Shown here piece by piece: positions 44,915-56,860 of a DNA stretch of 64,000 nt (its first letter is position 1; every line of letters begins with the position of its first letter). A program made the position numbers and the translations under genes. Origin of the DNA: Cyanophora paradoxa. Its lineage: Eukaryota; Glaucocystophyceae; Cyanophorales; Cyanophoraceae. The notes beneath the pieces were generated by a model that did no database searches, was not told where the DNA came from, and worked only from the letters and a program-made list of their open reading frames with translations. Where the stretch lies: NCBI GenBank assembly GCA_004431415.1, contig QPMI01000400.1:230435-294434 (forward strand), read 5' to 3'.

Positions 44915-45594
44915 ACCTGGATTCGCTTCGATTCTGTACAACCCGCAGAATGTCCGGCGCGCGCTCCGACACGCTTCGTGACCTCCCGTCTCTAATTTCC
45001 TCTAGATCTCCGGCTCATTCGTCTCGAGCACTCGCTGGCGCCAGATCCAACTTCTACGTCTAACGTCCCTTGACCTTCTCTTCATGTCTCTTGGGTCTGA
45101 CAGCCTGGCCCAGCGTAAGGCAGATGTTAATGTCGTATACGTACCATGTACTTCGAGAAACATGCAGGCTGCAGACAGAACGTCTACAAGCTAGACGGAT
45201 CTCAACTTTGGGGCTCCAGTTCGTGGGATTGGACCACGAGTGGCGCCCAGCCCGCCATCCACCGCCGGAGCGGCTTCGGTCGGCCGAGCACGGAAAGGCC
45301 CCCTTGAGGGAGGGAGTACTCCCCCCCGCGGCCGGCACCTAGGTGGAGTGCCGAAGATTGCAGCACCGGTGGATCGGGAGGCGACGGCCGCCCGCGGGGG
45401 GGAGCCTGCGCACGGCGGCGCGCGCGCGAAATCAGATCATGATCAAATATTAATCAGAATTTAAAGAAGAAAGTTCGCACCCGACACGGCGCCACGGGAG
45501 GTGGCGCGCTGCTGAACTCAAAGCGCTGCTGAGCGCGGCGCGAGCTGCGAGCGCGCGCGCGACGAGGTCAGGAATATTACGCGCGCGCGCGAAT
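44915..45594. other. intergenic left flank of the transposon
   Basis: No gene was seen. It holds an AT-rich patch with ATCATGATCAAATATTAATC (about 45436-45455) and (CG)n runs at 45550-45590 directly outside the transposon end. Confidence 0.4.
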
Positions 45595-45597
45595 TAA

Positions 45598-45636
45598 CAC
45601 TAGGAGAAACCGGGCCGTTTCAGCAAGTCCTGAAAC
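45598..45636 (+). repeat. left terminal inverted repeat (39 bp)
   Basis: Identical over all 39 bases to the reverse complement of 50655-50693. Beyond it the similarity decays into a longer imperfect TIR (CTCGG, then CTGT..AGCC and T-runs on both sides). Confidence 0.95.
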
Positions 45637-45651
45637 CGAGAGTTCTCGGAC

Positions 45652-45796
45652 AACTCTGTGTCTAGCCGGACTTTTTTTCCACTTCGTTCGCACTCTGGAC
45701 AGAAAAGCCGGAAGTTCAAGAACTCTGTGTCTCCAGGTAGAGAACTTCCTTCCGAGTCGCCCGCCAGTTGTCCATAGCGCAATGACACAGAGAACT
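45652..45796 (+). repeat. left subterminal repeats AACTCTGTGTCT
   Basis: AACTCTGTGTCT occurs at 45652-45663 and 45721-45732, and in inverted form (GACACAGAGAACT) at 45784-45796. Such short direct and inverted subterminal repeats are typical transposase-binding sites of CACTA elements. Confidence 0.7.
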
Positions 45797-46419
45797 GGGG
45801 CAGCAATCGTCGGCCGGAGCGAGGCACAGGGCGCTCCGGGAGCAAAGGCAACCATCCGAGGCAGCTTCTAGGAGTTCATAGCTTCGATTGGCGGCGCCCA
45901 CAGCGCTCCAGAGCTCAGCGGCTCGGTTGCGCGACGACTGGCGCGACGAGTCTACCCACGTGCTTCCGAACGCTGGCTATAGGTTAGTTACTCCATCATG
46001 TTTGTTGCAATGTGCGCAAGCCGCGCCGTGCTTCCCGATAGGTGTGCCGCCGCGCGCCTCATAGGCAGCGCGCCCGCGGCGAGCGCCAGCGCTAACACTC
46101 TGTATCGACAGCGTTCGTGCCGGTAAAGCAAGCGGATTTCCCCCGGCGCGGCGGCGCTGCTTTTCGACTCCCCAGACTGCAGCCGGCAGCTTGGCAGCTG
46201 CCAGCAGCAACGAAAGCAGCTGCGCGGTGCGCTGTTTTTGAATGGTAACTCGAGCACAGCCTTCGAATGGTGACTCGAGCACAGCCCCGCACGGCTACGG
46301 ACGGACGCGAGCCGGCCGCGGGCTCGCTGGCTCAGCAATCAAGCGACGCAAGGCGACTGGCAGAGGCGACTGCTCTTCGTGCTCTTCGGTCAGCACGGCG
46401 CCGCTCAAAGCGGGACTGC

Positions 46420-47890
46420 TGCTCAAGGCTTGCGGCGAGGGCGGCGGCGGCGAGGCTTGCCGCTCAGGGCGGAGGCGCGGCAGGCGGCAAGGTGCGCAAG
46501 GTGCGGACTTGCCGCTCGCGAGCCTCGGAGCGGCGGCCGGCGGCGCGGCGGGCGGGGCGAAGGCGCGGCGGGCGGAGGCGCGGCGGGCTGTGCGGCTCGC
46601 CACGCGGGGCGAAAGCGCGGCGGGCGGCGGCGCGGCTTGGTGGGCGCGGCGTAGACGCGGCAGGCGGCGGCACGGCAGACGCGGCACAGCTCAGGCGGCT
46701 CGGCGGCGCGGCTCACCGGCCTGGGCGGACGCGTGGCCCGGGGGAGGCGGCGCCGCGGCTCGCTGGTCGGGATGCAAGCGCGGCAGGCGACGACGCGGCT
46801 GGCTGGGCGGGACCAAGGCGCGGCGGGCGGCGACGGGACTCGCCGGGCGGGGCGGCGGCGCGGCGGGCGGCGACGGGACTCGCCGGGCGGGCGGCGGCGC
46901 GGCGGGCCGCGGCGGGGCTCGCCGGGCGTGGCAGGAAGCGCTGCGGGCGGCGGCGTGGCTCTCTGGGCGGGGCGGAGGCGGGGCGGGCGGCGGCACAGCT
47001 CGTCGGGCGCGGCAGGAGCTTGGCGTGCGGCGGCGCGGCTCGCCGCACGGGGCAGGGGCTCGACAGGCGGCGGCGCGGCTCGCCGCACGGGGCGGGGAGC
47101 TCGGCGGGCGGCGGCGCGGCTCGCCGGGCGGGGCGGGAGCTCGGCATGCGGCGGCGCGGCTCGTCGGGCGGGGCGGAGGCGCGGCGGGCGGCGGCGCGGC
47201 TCGTCGGGCGGGGCGGAGGCGCAGCGGGCGGCGGCGCGGCTCGCCGCACGGGGCAGGGGCTCGACAGGCGGCGGCGCGGCTCGCCGCACGGGGCGAAGGC
47301 GCGGCGGGCGGCGGCGCGGCTCGTCGGGCGGGGCGGAGGCGCGGCGGGCGGCGGCGCAGCTCGCCGGCCGGGCGGAGGCGCGGCCGGCGGCGGCGCGGCT
47401 CGTCGGGCGGGGCGGAGGCGCGGCGGGCGGCGGCGCGGCTCGTCGGGCGGGGCGGAGGCGCGGCCGGCGGCGGCACGGCTCGTCCGGCGGGGCGGGAGCT
47501 CGGCATGCGGCGGCGCGGCTCGCCGGGCGGGGCGGAGGCGCGGCGGGCGGCGGCGCGGCTCGTCGGGCGGGGCGGAGGCGCGGCGGGCGGCGGCGCGGCT
47601 CGCCGGGCGGGGCGGAGGCGGCTCATGCGGCGGCGCGGCTCGTCGGGCGGGCGGAGGCGCGGCGGGCGGCGGCGCGGCTCGTCGGGCGGGGCGGAGGCGC
47701 GGCGGGCGGCGGCGCGGCTCGTCGGGCGGGGCGGAGGCGCGGCGGGCGGCGGCGCGGCTCGTCGGGCGGGGCGGAGGCGCGGCCGGCGGCGGCGCGGCTC
47801 GTCGGGCGGGGCGAAGGCGCGGCCGGCGGCGGCACGGCTCGTCCGGCGGGGCGGAGGCGCGGCCGGCGGCGGCGCGGCGGGGGCCTCGAC
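46420..47890 (+). repeat. GC-rich 40-bp minisatellite, about 35 copies
   Basis: Unit of the form CGTCGGGCGGGGCGGAGGCG followed by CGGCGGGCGGCGGCGCGGCT, 40 bases. It is best preserved from 47000 to 47880 and degenerates leftwards. A few units are one base shorter or carry CGCC, GGGAGCTCGGCATG or CGCACGGGGC variants, which recur in register as a higher-order pattern (near 47030-47130 and 47240-47290). The 40-base unit shifts the reading frame at every copy, and long stretches lack stops on both strands. Confidence 0.92.
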
Positions 47891-48099
47891 GGCTCGTTAG
47901 AGCGTCAGCGCATGTTGTTTTAATGTATTGCTTCATTGCTACTGTAGTACGCGAGATTGTGCACTGTGGCTCGCCGGCGCGGGCCGAGCGCCCCGGCTTC
48001 ATTATCATGATCATGATCATGATCATGAGGGGGCCCGGGGCCGGGGTAACAGGAGCCTCGGAGGGAGCCCCCGAGGCGGATTCTAGTCGTTTAGAGGGC

Positions 48100-48360
48100 C
48101 ATTAATCAGGGAATGATTATCTTAATCAGCGCTCGGGGCCCCTCCATAGTGCGGCACTATCAACTTTTTGGCAATAGTCGTGGTAATGACGTTTTGCAAC
48201 TTCCAAGTGAGAAGTTGGTTAAGACGTTTCTAACTTAGTAGTAAGATTCAACATCATCTCGATAGGGCGGCACTATGCCCCCAGCTACGAACTTTTGAGA
48301 GCAGACCAGAATGATTATTTTCTTTCATAAAATAAGTCGTTAATCATGACAGCTTGCGTT
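48100..48360. other. AT-richer non-coding stretch inside the transposon
   Basis: Contains a repeated GCGGCACTAT word (48150-48165 and about 48266-48276) and AATGATTAT words. It follows a TCATGATCATGATCATGATC tract near 48003. No coding potential was seen. It may be a nested relic. Confidence 0.35.
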
Positions 48361-49179
48361 GGCGGCTCCGCCGTGCATCATGACGCGTGTATCATGAAGC
48401 GCACGTGTCAGCACGCGGCGCGAGCCGCCGGGAGGCGACGGAATCCTGGCTTTTAGATCATTATGCTTCGACAAGAGGCTTGCTCCCCCCCGGGGGAAGC
48501 TTGGGCGTAAAGATTGCGGCGACGGCGACCCGCGAGGCCCTCAAGCTCGGCGGCCGGAGGCCCGGGCGACGCGCTGAGGCTTTAATTGATCGATGATCAA
48601 TCATTGCCGTGACCCGCTCACGCCACGGCCCGCCGGGCGGCCCACGGCCCGGCCCACGCCTGTGCGCGAACAGCTCGGCTCGCGCGCTCGAGCTCGTACG
48701 TGCGCTCGGGCACTACACGTGCACGCTGCTCATCGTGCACGCTGCCAGCTGTCCATGGAGACTGTTTCTTAGCTGTCTGCAGCCCAGCGCTTGCGGTGTA
48801 GCCCGCTGTGTGGGGTAGACAATTGCAAACGGCCAGCAGGTTCGAAAAAAGCGCCCGGAGTGCTTCTACCGCGCGCTCGAGCTCGTGCAGCCTGGGCGTG
48901 CTGTTGTGTCTTGCTCACGCGCAGGGAGGCAGCGTCGGCAGAGCCGGAGACCACGCTTTCAGCAGACCAGGTTCAACGGCCTGTCCTCAGCGGGTCGCCA
49001 AGCTCTCATGGGCTTTTTGCTTTGTAGGAAGCTCTAGCAAGCGGACGACGTCCTCGCCAAGCGGTGAGCGGCTTTTTCCGCCGTCTCTCAAGGTTCGCCC
49101 AGGCGACCGCCGCGTAATCCTTGCCCTCAGAGGCGCAGCGCTCGTCATACGTGTTCTCTGTGCTTATCACATTGTGCAG

Positions 49180-50157
49180 GTGTGGTCCTCAAACTCGCGC
49201 CGAAGCCATGGGCGACGATGCTGCGCCGACCAACAAGGACAAACTCACACACAAAGCCAGAGATGGGGGCCTCGCTGGAGATCAATGACGTACGCGCTGC
49301 TGCCATGTTCTCTGTAAGCCTGATGTGTATTTGCAGCCCGCGCCGAAGCGCCCCAGGAGAATGCGACGCCGGGGCAGGACGCCCGTGCTGGATCCGCGAC
49401 GCCCTGCCACTGGCCATGGGGAACTCCTCTACAGCACGACGGTGCGATGTTGCCCCGAAGAATCTAGATGCGCGCGCTTCCCTCCTGTCTGTTCTTTGAT
49501 GGGCCTTGCTCCACCTTCATTTGATCTGACTTCTGCCCAGGAACCTGTGGGCTTCGGCGCGGTTCACATGCTTCAGCCCATTCTCAAGAGCGGTCTGAAG
49601 GTGCGGATCTTCGCGCCGAAGCCCTACGAGGACGGCTTCTTCTTCGTTGGGTACGGCAAGGTTTGGACGAAGGTACGCCAAGGCCACTGACGACTGTACC
49701 CCCCTTCCCTCGACGGATACCTCGCTTTAGATACCCCCCAGCCCTCTGAATGCTCTAGCTCAAGATAAGTGTACATTCGCGCTCCGCCCCCGCTGGGCCC
49801 CCAGGGGGTACGGCCTTGCTGGCGCTCTTCGAAGAGGTTCCCCCTGGTAGCTGGGGAACCTCTTAGAATGGCGCCAGCTAGCACGTATCCCCCACACAGG
49901 GTCTGGCGGGCGGCCTAGACATAGATCCCTGTACCCCTAGGAGAGCACTAGGGTCACCTCGTTCCTTTTCATTGTACCCTCGTAGGCCTGCTTCTGACCT
50001 CCTACGGCAGTTTGATAACGCCGGAGACAACATGGACTACGTGAAGCTGTCAACGTTCGAGAGCAACAAGCCCGACGACGCGGCTTTGGAGATTCAGGTG
50101 CCCCCTCGTTATTCCAAGCTCTCAGGCCTCGCTCATTGTCTGGCAGGTCACACGTAG
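49180..50157 (+). CDS. unrecognised multi-exon gene carried inside the transposon
   Basis: Exons that join in phase are: about 49181-49287 (VVLKLAPKPWATMLRRPTRT, ending GASLEIND); 49337-49441 (PAPKRPRRMRRRGRTPVLDP then HGELLYSTT); 49541-49672 (EPVGFGAVHMLQPILKSGLK, VRIFAPKPYEDGFFFVGYGK, VWTK); 50011-50097 (FDNAGDNMDYVKLSTFESNK then PDDAALEIQ); and the final VTR-stop. All four introns have GT...AG borders and the joins keep frame. The 3' exons look like genuine globular protein. I see no DDE, RNase-H or zinc-finger signature, so it is not an evident transposase. A captured host gene is likely. The start codon is not determined; coding may begin further upstream (48.8-49.1 kb). Confidence 0.5.
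49832..49864. repeat. perfect 12-bp hairpin inside a transposon-gene intron
   Basis: AAGAGGTTCCCC (49832-49843), a nine-base loop, then GGGGAACCTCTT (49853-49864). It lies in the intron between the third and fourth assigned exons of the carried gene. Confidence 0.8.
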
Positions 50158-50454
50158 GACGGCTCTGGGGGCAGCGCTAGCTGCAGGCGGCGGACCGGTA
50201 CCGGGCTGCGGACGGGCGGCGGACGGGCAGCGAACCAGGCGGCGGACCGGGCGGCGGATCCGGACGGGCAGCAGACGGGCAGCGGCTGTAGCGATAGCGG
50301 TAGGCGCTGAGCGGTAGTTTCTAAGTATATGTATTGCAGAACTTCCATATGCATGGCTGACATGCGTTGAGCCTGCTGGCCATGGGACGAGGGCAGGGCA
50401 GCGCACACGGGGGGCCGGGGGGCCCAGCGGCTAGCGGTGCTATATATAGCTGCC

Positions 50455-50654
50455 AACTCTCTGTACTCTGCCGCAACTCTCTTTACACTGTCAGGCAATA
50501 TCTCTGTAGACACAGACTTGAGGACAGAGTTCTCTCTGTAGACACAGAGTCTCTGTGCATGTTGATAGATAGTACAGAGAGTTCGTGACTTTTTAGTATG
50601 GACGGAAGTCGGAACTTCCTGAAAAAAGGCTGTACAGAGACCGAGGTTCTCTGT
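50455..50654 (+). repeat. right subterminal repeat region
   Basis: Dense with CTCTGTA, CACAGA and AGACACAGAGT (50540-50550) words, the inverted counterparts of the left AACTCTGTGTCT repeats. Leads directly into the right TIR. Confidence 0.65.
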
Positions 50655-50693
50655 GTTTCAGGACTTGCTGAAACGGCCCGGTTTCTCCTAGTG
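50655..50693 (-). repeat. right terminal inverted repeat (39 bp)
   Basis: Exact reverse complement of 45598-45636, ending CTCCTAGTG, and followed by the TAA target duplication at 50694-50696. Confidence 0.95.
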
Positions 50694-50967
50694 TAATGCG
50701 CGCGCGCACGTACCATGGCTGAACGTTTTATGTGCAGCACTGTACTTTAGCTTGTAAAGTTCAATATGGACTTGTCGCCCCATGGCCATGCTCGAGCTGA
50801 TTCCACGGTCTACCAACATTCCGCGACGAAGCCTTGAAGGGCAGAAGGTCGGGTACCGGATCGAATTCGCTCCGGCGGCCAGGACCGACAGCACGCCAGG
50901 ACAGACAGCGCGATCGGCAGCTTTTGTGTCCTGCCGACCGTCGGACTCGCGAGCCTGACCGGTCGAG

Positions 50968-53900
50968 ATGCGGCTGTGGCTCGTGGCGGTCGTCGCGGCG
51001 CTGGCGATTGGCGCCGCGTCGGCGGCACCAGCGCCTCCTGCAGCTGATCCCCCTATAGCGGTCACTGGAACGTGTCCCCACACGCACTGCTACGATTTGG
51101 TCCGCCGTCTCCACGACGCCCCCACACGGCTCCTGACCGGCCCGCGCCCCGCGCCGGGCATTACGCAGTCATGTGGCGTGGAAATAGCCGCGTACGCCGA
51201 GGGCGCGCACTGCGCCGACTTCCAGACTTCTCCTTGTGATGGTGACTGGCATACCTGCCTCGTCGGCACGCATGCAACTCATTGTTCAGTGCAGATGAAG
51301 ACATTGGCTCCGTCTATACACCGTGCAATACGCAGACGAATTCACGCAGCCTGGTTTACGTGCGCACGGACAGAGCGCGCCTCATGCGGACCGCGCACGC
51401 TGACCGCACCCGCAGTACTTCAAGCCGCCCGCGACGTGCAGGGGCGGCAAGGCGCTTCCGCCGCCCGTCACGGGCATCAGATGCGACCTGACGGTGCGTG
51501 CAAATCACGCTGCTCGGCGCACGCTACTCGCCTCACGCGGCGCGCAGTGCCCGGCCGGCCAGCGCCTGAACGGCGAGCTGAAGTCGTGCTCAGACTGTCA
51601 GCCCGGCACATTCAGCACCGGCGGGGCCCTCCGCTTCACCGACTGGCCCGCGCCCGCGCCCCGCCCCGCCCCCGGCCAGTGCAGCGGCGAGGACCGCTGA
51701 CGCGTGCCGGCGCGCAGGTCCAGCGGCTTCCCGCCTCAGTTCTGTGCGCCCCTGCCGCGCCCCGGGGCGCGCGCGTGGCGGCTCACGGGGTCCGCCCAGC
51801 GACGGAGTGCCGGGACGCGGAGGGGGAAGTCTGCAACCCGGTGCGGCGGCCCCCTCCCCGCGCCGCCTTCGACGGCCGAACCCTCTGACGCCGGCCCCAG
51901 TGGCGCGTGCGCAACGGGAGCGTGATCGACTCTGGGGACCACAGCGACCAGCAGAACCTCGTGCGTGCCGGGGGGCGGCAGGCGCGGGGGCGGCCGCCCG
52001 GCTGCGCGGCTCACGTGCGCCGCCGGCAGGTCGCCGTACTCGCGCTCCGCGTCCTCGTGCGCCCCGCCGGCCTCCTCCCGCCCGCCGGCCGCGCCCCCAC
52101 TCAGGGTCCCCGCCTCGCAGCTCGTGCGGGACGGCGCCATCAGCTTCGAGTACCGCGTCGACGCCGAGGTCCCCTCTTCCCTCTCCGCCCCGCCCCCGCT
52201 CGCCCCGCTCCCCGCTCACCCGCCCCGCAGCCCGGCTACGACGGCGCGGCCGTCCCCCTCCCTCCGGCGGCCCTGTGCGCGGCGCGCTGACGCAGAGAGG
52301 GGGGCGCAGGGCTCTCGCTCTTCGTTGACGACCTGCAGGCGATGCCGCTCGTCTCCCAGCAGGCCACCTACACCACCTTCACCCTCCCCGCCTCCCGCGG
52401 GTCCGCCCCCCGCCGGCCTCCCCCCGCCGCCCGCCGCGCCGCGGGCCCGGCGCTGACTCGGAGCAGGTACCGCGTCTTCAAGTTCATCTACAGCAAGGAC
52501 TACAGCATGAGCTACGGCCGCGACCGCGCCTGGATCCGCGTGAGGCCCCGCCCTGAGCCGCCCCTCCCCGAGGCCCGCGGCCGACGGGGGGCAGAACATC
52601 GCGGTGGACGGGGTCTCGCTGGCGGACCCGACGTGCACCGCCTGCCCCGCCGGCCGCTTCGCCGCCGCCGCCAAGGCCACCGACTGCGACGAGTGCCCGC
52701 CGAACTCCGTGCGCCGCGCCGGCTCTGCCCCTCGCGGGCCGCCGGTGACGGGGCGGCAGTACGCGCCGGAGCCCGGGGCGGCGGCGTGCCTGCCGTGCCC
52801 CGCCACGCAGTTCAGCGCCGCCGGCTCCGCCAAGTGCACCGACCGCAAGGGCCCGCCCCGCCCCGCCCGCCGGCCGGCCCCGCGCCGGGCGCCCCGCTGA
52901 CGGGCGCGCAGCGTGCACGATCAACGTGGACTACGTGGAGGTCCTCTCAGCGTGCGCGAAGCAGGCGGACGGGAGCTTCAGGCGCACCCGCAGCTACGAG
53001 TTCCTCCAGCCCGTCATCTGCCGCAGCGACATCTTCCAGCTCCCGCCCTCCACCACCGAGCCCTGCGGCCCGCCCCCGCCCCGCCTTGCCCGCCCTCCGC
53101 CCCTTCCTCACGCGTTCCGCGCGCAGAGCCGCCGCCGTGCGCGCGGGGCCAGTACCGGCGCGACTCGGACGCGCAGTGCGTCTCCTGCGAGGTGCGGTCA
53201 TCCCCTGCCGGCCGCGTTCCTCCCCGCGGGGCGGGCCTCACGCGGCGGGGCGGCAGGACGGGACGTTCACGGACGGGTCGACGCAAGCGCGGCAGTGCAC
53301 GGCCTGCGGGGCCGGCCACGCCGCCATCAAATACGAGACGTCCGCCCCGCCCCGCCCCGCCCCTCGCCGCGCCGGCGCGCAGGCCGAAGCGCCGGGGCGC
53401 AGGATCTCGGACTTCGGGGCGTGGCCGGGGGCGTTCAAGGGGCAGGACGGGCAGCCGAACACCGGCTGCGACGGCGAGTGCAGCACGCAGGTGCCGCCTC
53501 GCCCCCGCCGCCCGTCTCCGCCCCCGCCGGCCTCGCTCACCCCCGCGCGACCTCGAAGGGCTGGCAGCTGGCGCCGGGGCACATGTACAGCGGGATCGGG
53601 CACGGGCAGGTGGGCGGCGCCGCCCGCTGCGCCCCGCCGCGCGCCTCGCGCTGGAGCTGAGGGGCGGGGAGGTGGCGGACGTGTACGTGGAGATGGCGGG
53701 GGAGCTCTACGCCGACGGCGCCCTCGCCTTCGAGTACCGCGTCGAGTGCCCCGCCCTCCCCGCCGTCCGCAGCCCCCTCTTCTCCCTCGCGCCCCCTCCC
53801 CCGCCGACCCCGCCGGCCAGTCGGTGACCTTCGGGGCGCCGCGGCTGATCGTGGCGGTGGACGGGCACGCCGCCGAGTCCTACTCCTGCCCCGCCTCCGG

Positions 53901-55765
53901 CAGGGCCCGCATCCCCGTCCCCGCTGGCACGCACACCTTCCGCTGGATCTTCCACAAGGCACCCCGGGCCCCCGCCCCGCCCGTCCCTCTCTCGTGCTGA
54001 CGCCGGCGCAGCGCTCCTACCTCGCCTCGCCCCAGGACGTCGCCTCCGTCGCCGTGCCTGCCCCGCGCCCCGCCCACCGCCCCGCCCCGGCTCGACCCCC
54101 CGCCCGACCCGCCGCCTCAGAACATCGTGCTGGAGGGGTCGTTGAGGGGCGGCGGCGGCGAGTGCCGCGCGTGCCCCGCGGGGACCTTCGCGGGGGCCAA
54201 GTCGGCGGCCTGCGCCCCCTGCCCCGTGGGGGCGAGCAGCCCGCAGGCCGCCACCGCCTGCTCCAAGTGCCCCGCCAACACGCGCGCCCAGCCCCCTCCC
54301 GCCCTCCTCCCGCCTCCCGCCCCGCGCCGGCGCGCGCCCGCTGAGGCCCCCCGCAGCTTCGCCAGCGTCGAGGGCTCGTCTGAATGCAGGAGGCGCGCCC
54401 TGCAACCCCGCCCCGCCGCCGCACGCCCCGCGCGCCTCACGGGTCGGGGCAGCTGCGGGAAGGGGACGCTGAGCCCGGCGGGGGCGGCCGGCTGCAGGTG
54501 GCGCTCCCCGCCCCTCGTCCCCGGCCTCAGTCCGGCCGACCGGAGCACCGCGCAGCTACACGTGCGAGCTGGAGGAGGGGGCGGCGCGCTACGACGTCTC
54601 CCGCCTCGCCTCCCCCCGCTCCATGTACATCGCCCAGTGCGCCTGCGCCCCGCGCCCCGCGCCCCATTCCCCCCGCCCCCCGCCCGCCCCCGGCGTCTCC
54701 GTGAGGCGGGTGCAGGGACGAGGCGGACAGCGGGAACGAGTTCCTCGTCGACGTGTGCGTGCGCGCGCCGGCCTCGTCGGGCAACCGCTCCTGCGAGAAC
54801 CCCCTCGTGCGCCCCTGCTCCCGCCCCGGCCCCGGCCCCGGCCCCGGCCCCGGGCCGCGCGGGGCCGATGCCGGGCGGCGCAGGAGGGGACGAAGCCGAT
54901 GCTGAGCTGCATGCGGGACGCGGTGGGGAACATCATCGTGCGGGGCCCACCCCCGGCTTCCCGGCGCCGCGGGCTGACGGGGGCCGGGCAGAACACGGGG
55001 GACGTCTTCGGGATCGCCCCGCTGCCGGCCTCGGCCCTCGAGTTCCTGCCCCCGGCCCCCTCCCCCTCCCCGGGCGCCCCCGCCCCCGCCCCCGGCGGCG
55101 ACCCCCTCACGGGCGGGCCCCGGCCCCTCGGCGTCACCCTCGAGTACACCTACGGGTCCGCCCCGCACCCCACCCCGCCCCTCCGGCCCTGCCCACGCGC
55201 GCGCGGCAGGGAGCCGCTGGCGGCGGCGGACGTGCCGGCGGGGGCGACGGGGGCGGACCGGGCGCGGCGGACGGTGCTCTACCTCCTCTGCGACGTGCCG
55301 GCCGGCCAGGGCGCGCCGCGCGTGGTCGCCCACAACGCCTCCCACACCCTCGTCGCCTGGGCCTCCGCCTTCGCCTGCCCCCTCTGCACCCCGGACGACG
55401 CGCGCCGCCCGCCCTCCCCCCGCCCCCGCGCACCCGACGCCCCCGCGCAGGTGACGGTGACGACGACGGCGTGCTACAACGGGAAGCAGACGACGCGCTA
55501 CTTCTTCGCGGACGAGGGGAGGCGGCAGCGCTGCTTCGGGGGCGAGGAGCTGCCGGCGCCCGTGACGTCGGCCTGCACGGTGCCCTCCAAGTTCCCCACG
55601 GGGGCCTTCCTCGGGGCGGCCATCACGGCCCTCGTCGTCGTGCCGGCGGCCGTCGTGCTCTTCCTCAAGTACCGCAAGTACCGCGCCCTCTACGCCCAGT
55701 ACGAGGCCCTCGGCCACGGCGGGCCCGAGCGCGAGCTCGCCGACGACTCCGACTTCGTCGCCTAG
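50968..55765 (+). CDS. ELAPOR/EIG121-like cysteine-rich type I membrane protein
   Basis: Starts with signal peptide MRLWLVAVVAALAIGAASA. Many exons carry Cys-rich GCC2/GCC3 (ephrin-receptor-like) modules: CPAGQRLNGELKSCSDCQPG, CTACPAGRFAAAAKATDCDE, CLPCPATQFSAAGSAKCTDR, CRACPAGTFAGAKSAACAPC. Between them are the characteristic parts of the family: INVDYVEVLSACAKQADGSF, SYEFLQPVICRSD, the GWQLAPGHMYSGIG and LAFEYRVE segments, and CELEEGAARYDVSRLA with LEYTYGS, resembling mannose-6-phosphate-receptor-type folds. Near the end are VTTTACYNGKQTTRYFFADE, one membrane helix (GAFLGAAITALVVVPAAVVL) and a short tail KYRKYRALYAQYEAL ending DDSDFVA-stop. Animal ELAPOR1/2 have the same order and act in endosome-lysosome and secretory-granule traffic; the role in a protist is unknown. 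It lies 274 bases right of the transposon. Confidence 0.75.
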
Positions 55766-56063
55766 CCGCCCCCGCCCCCGCCCCGCCGCTGCACGCTGGC
55801 CTTCGGGCTCCGCCCCCTAGCTAGCCGGGGGGCTGCAGCCCTCGCCCCCCCTCCCGATCCCTCCCTCCTCCTTGCAGACCGGTATCTCCTTAGCGCTTGT
55901 GTAACTTAGTCATCTACAGCATTTACATCGCTAGTCTATCGGTATCGCGCCCTACGCTGCCGCGTGTATACGCTCAGGCCCTAGACCTAAGCCTGCACCT
56001 AGATCTGCTGTGGCTACAGAAACCGAAAGGCGGAGGGGCGCGGCGGGGGCGGCCGCCTCCGGG

Positions 56064-56860
<797 letters not shown>

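Larger units (their letters stand above)
45598..50693. mobile_element. CACTA-like DNA transposon, about 5.1 kb, with TIRs and TAA target duplication
   Basis: The left end reads CACTAGGAGAAACCGGGCCG and continues for 39 bases (45598-45636). The exact reverse complement is at 50655-50693. Directly outside both ends is TAA (45595-45597 and 50694-50696), a 3-bp target-site duplication. Beyond it both flanks are (CG)n, so insertion into a CG-repeat-flanked TAA is implied. Perfect TIRs plus a TSD indicate a recent, intact insertion. CACTA ends and 3-bp duplications define the EnSpm/CACTA superfamily. PIF/Harbinger also duplicates TAA/TTA and is the alternative. Inside I see subterminal repeats, a 40-bp minisatellite and an unrecognised gene, but no obvious transposase, so it is probably non-autonomous or carries cargo. 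Confidence 0.85.

Noticed and set aside
45982-46420. Open frames left of the minisatellite as a transposase
   Set aside because: No DDE, zinc-finger or other transposase signature could be recognised on either strand; the peptides are short and low in complexity.
46242-48105. Open frames of up to 600 codons across the minisatellite, on both strands
   Set aside because: They follow from a stop-free GC-rich 40-bp repeat whose length shifts frame each copy; the products are Arg/Gly/Ala or Pro/Arg/Ala repeats without domain character.
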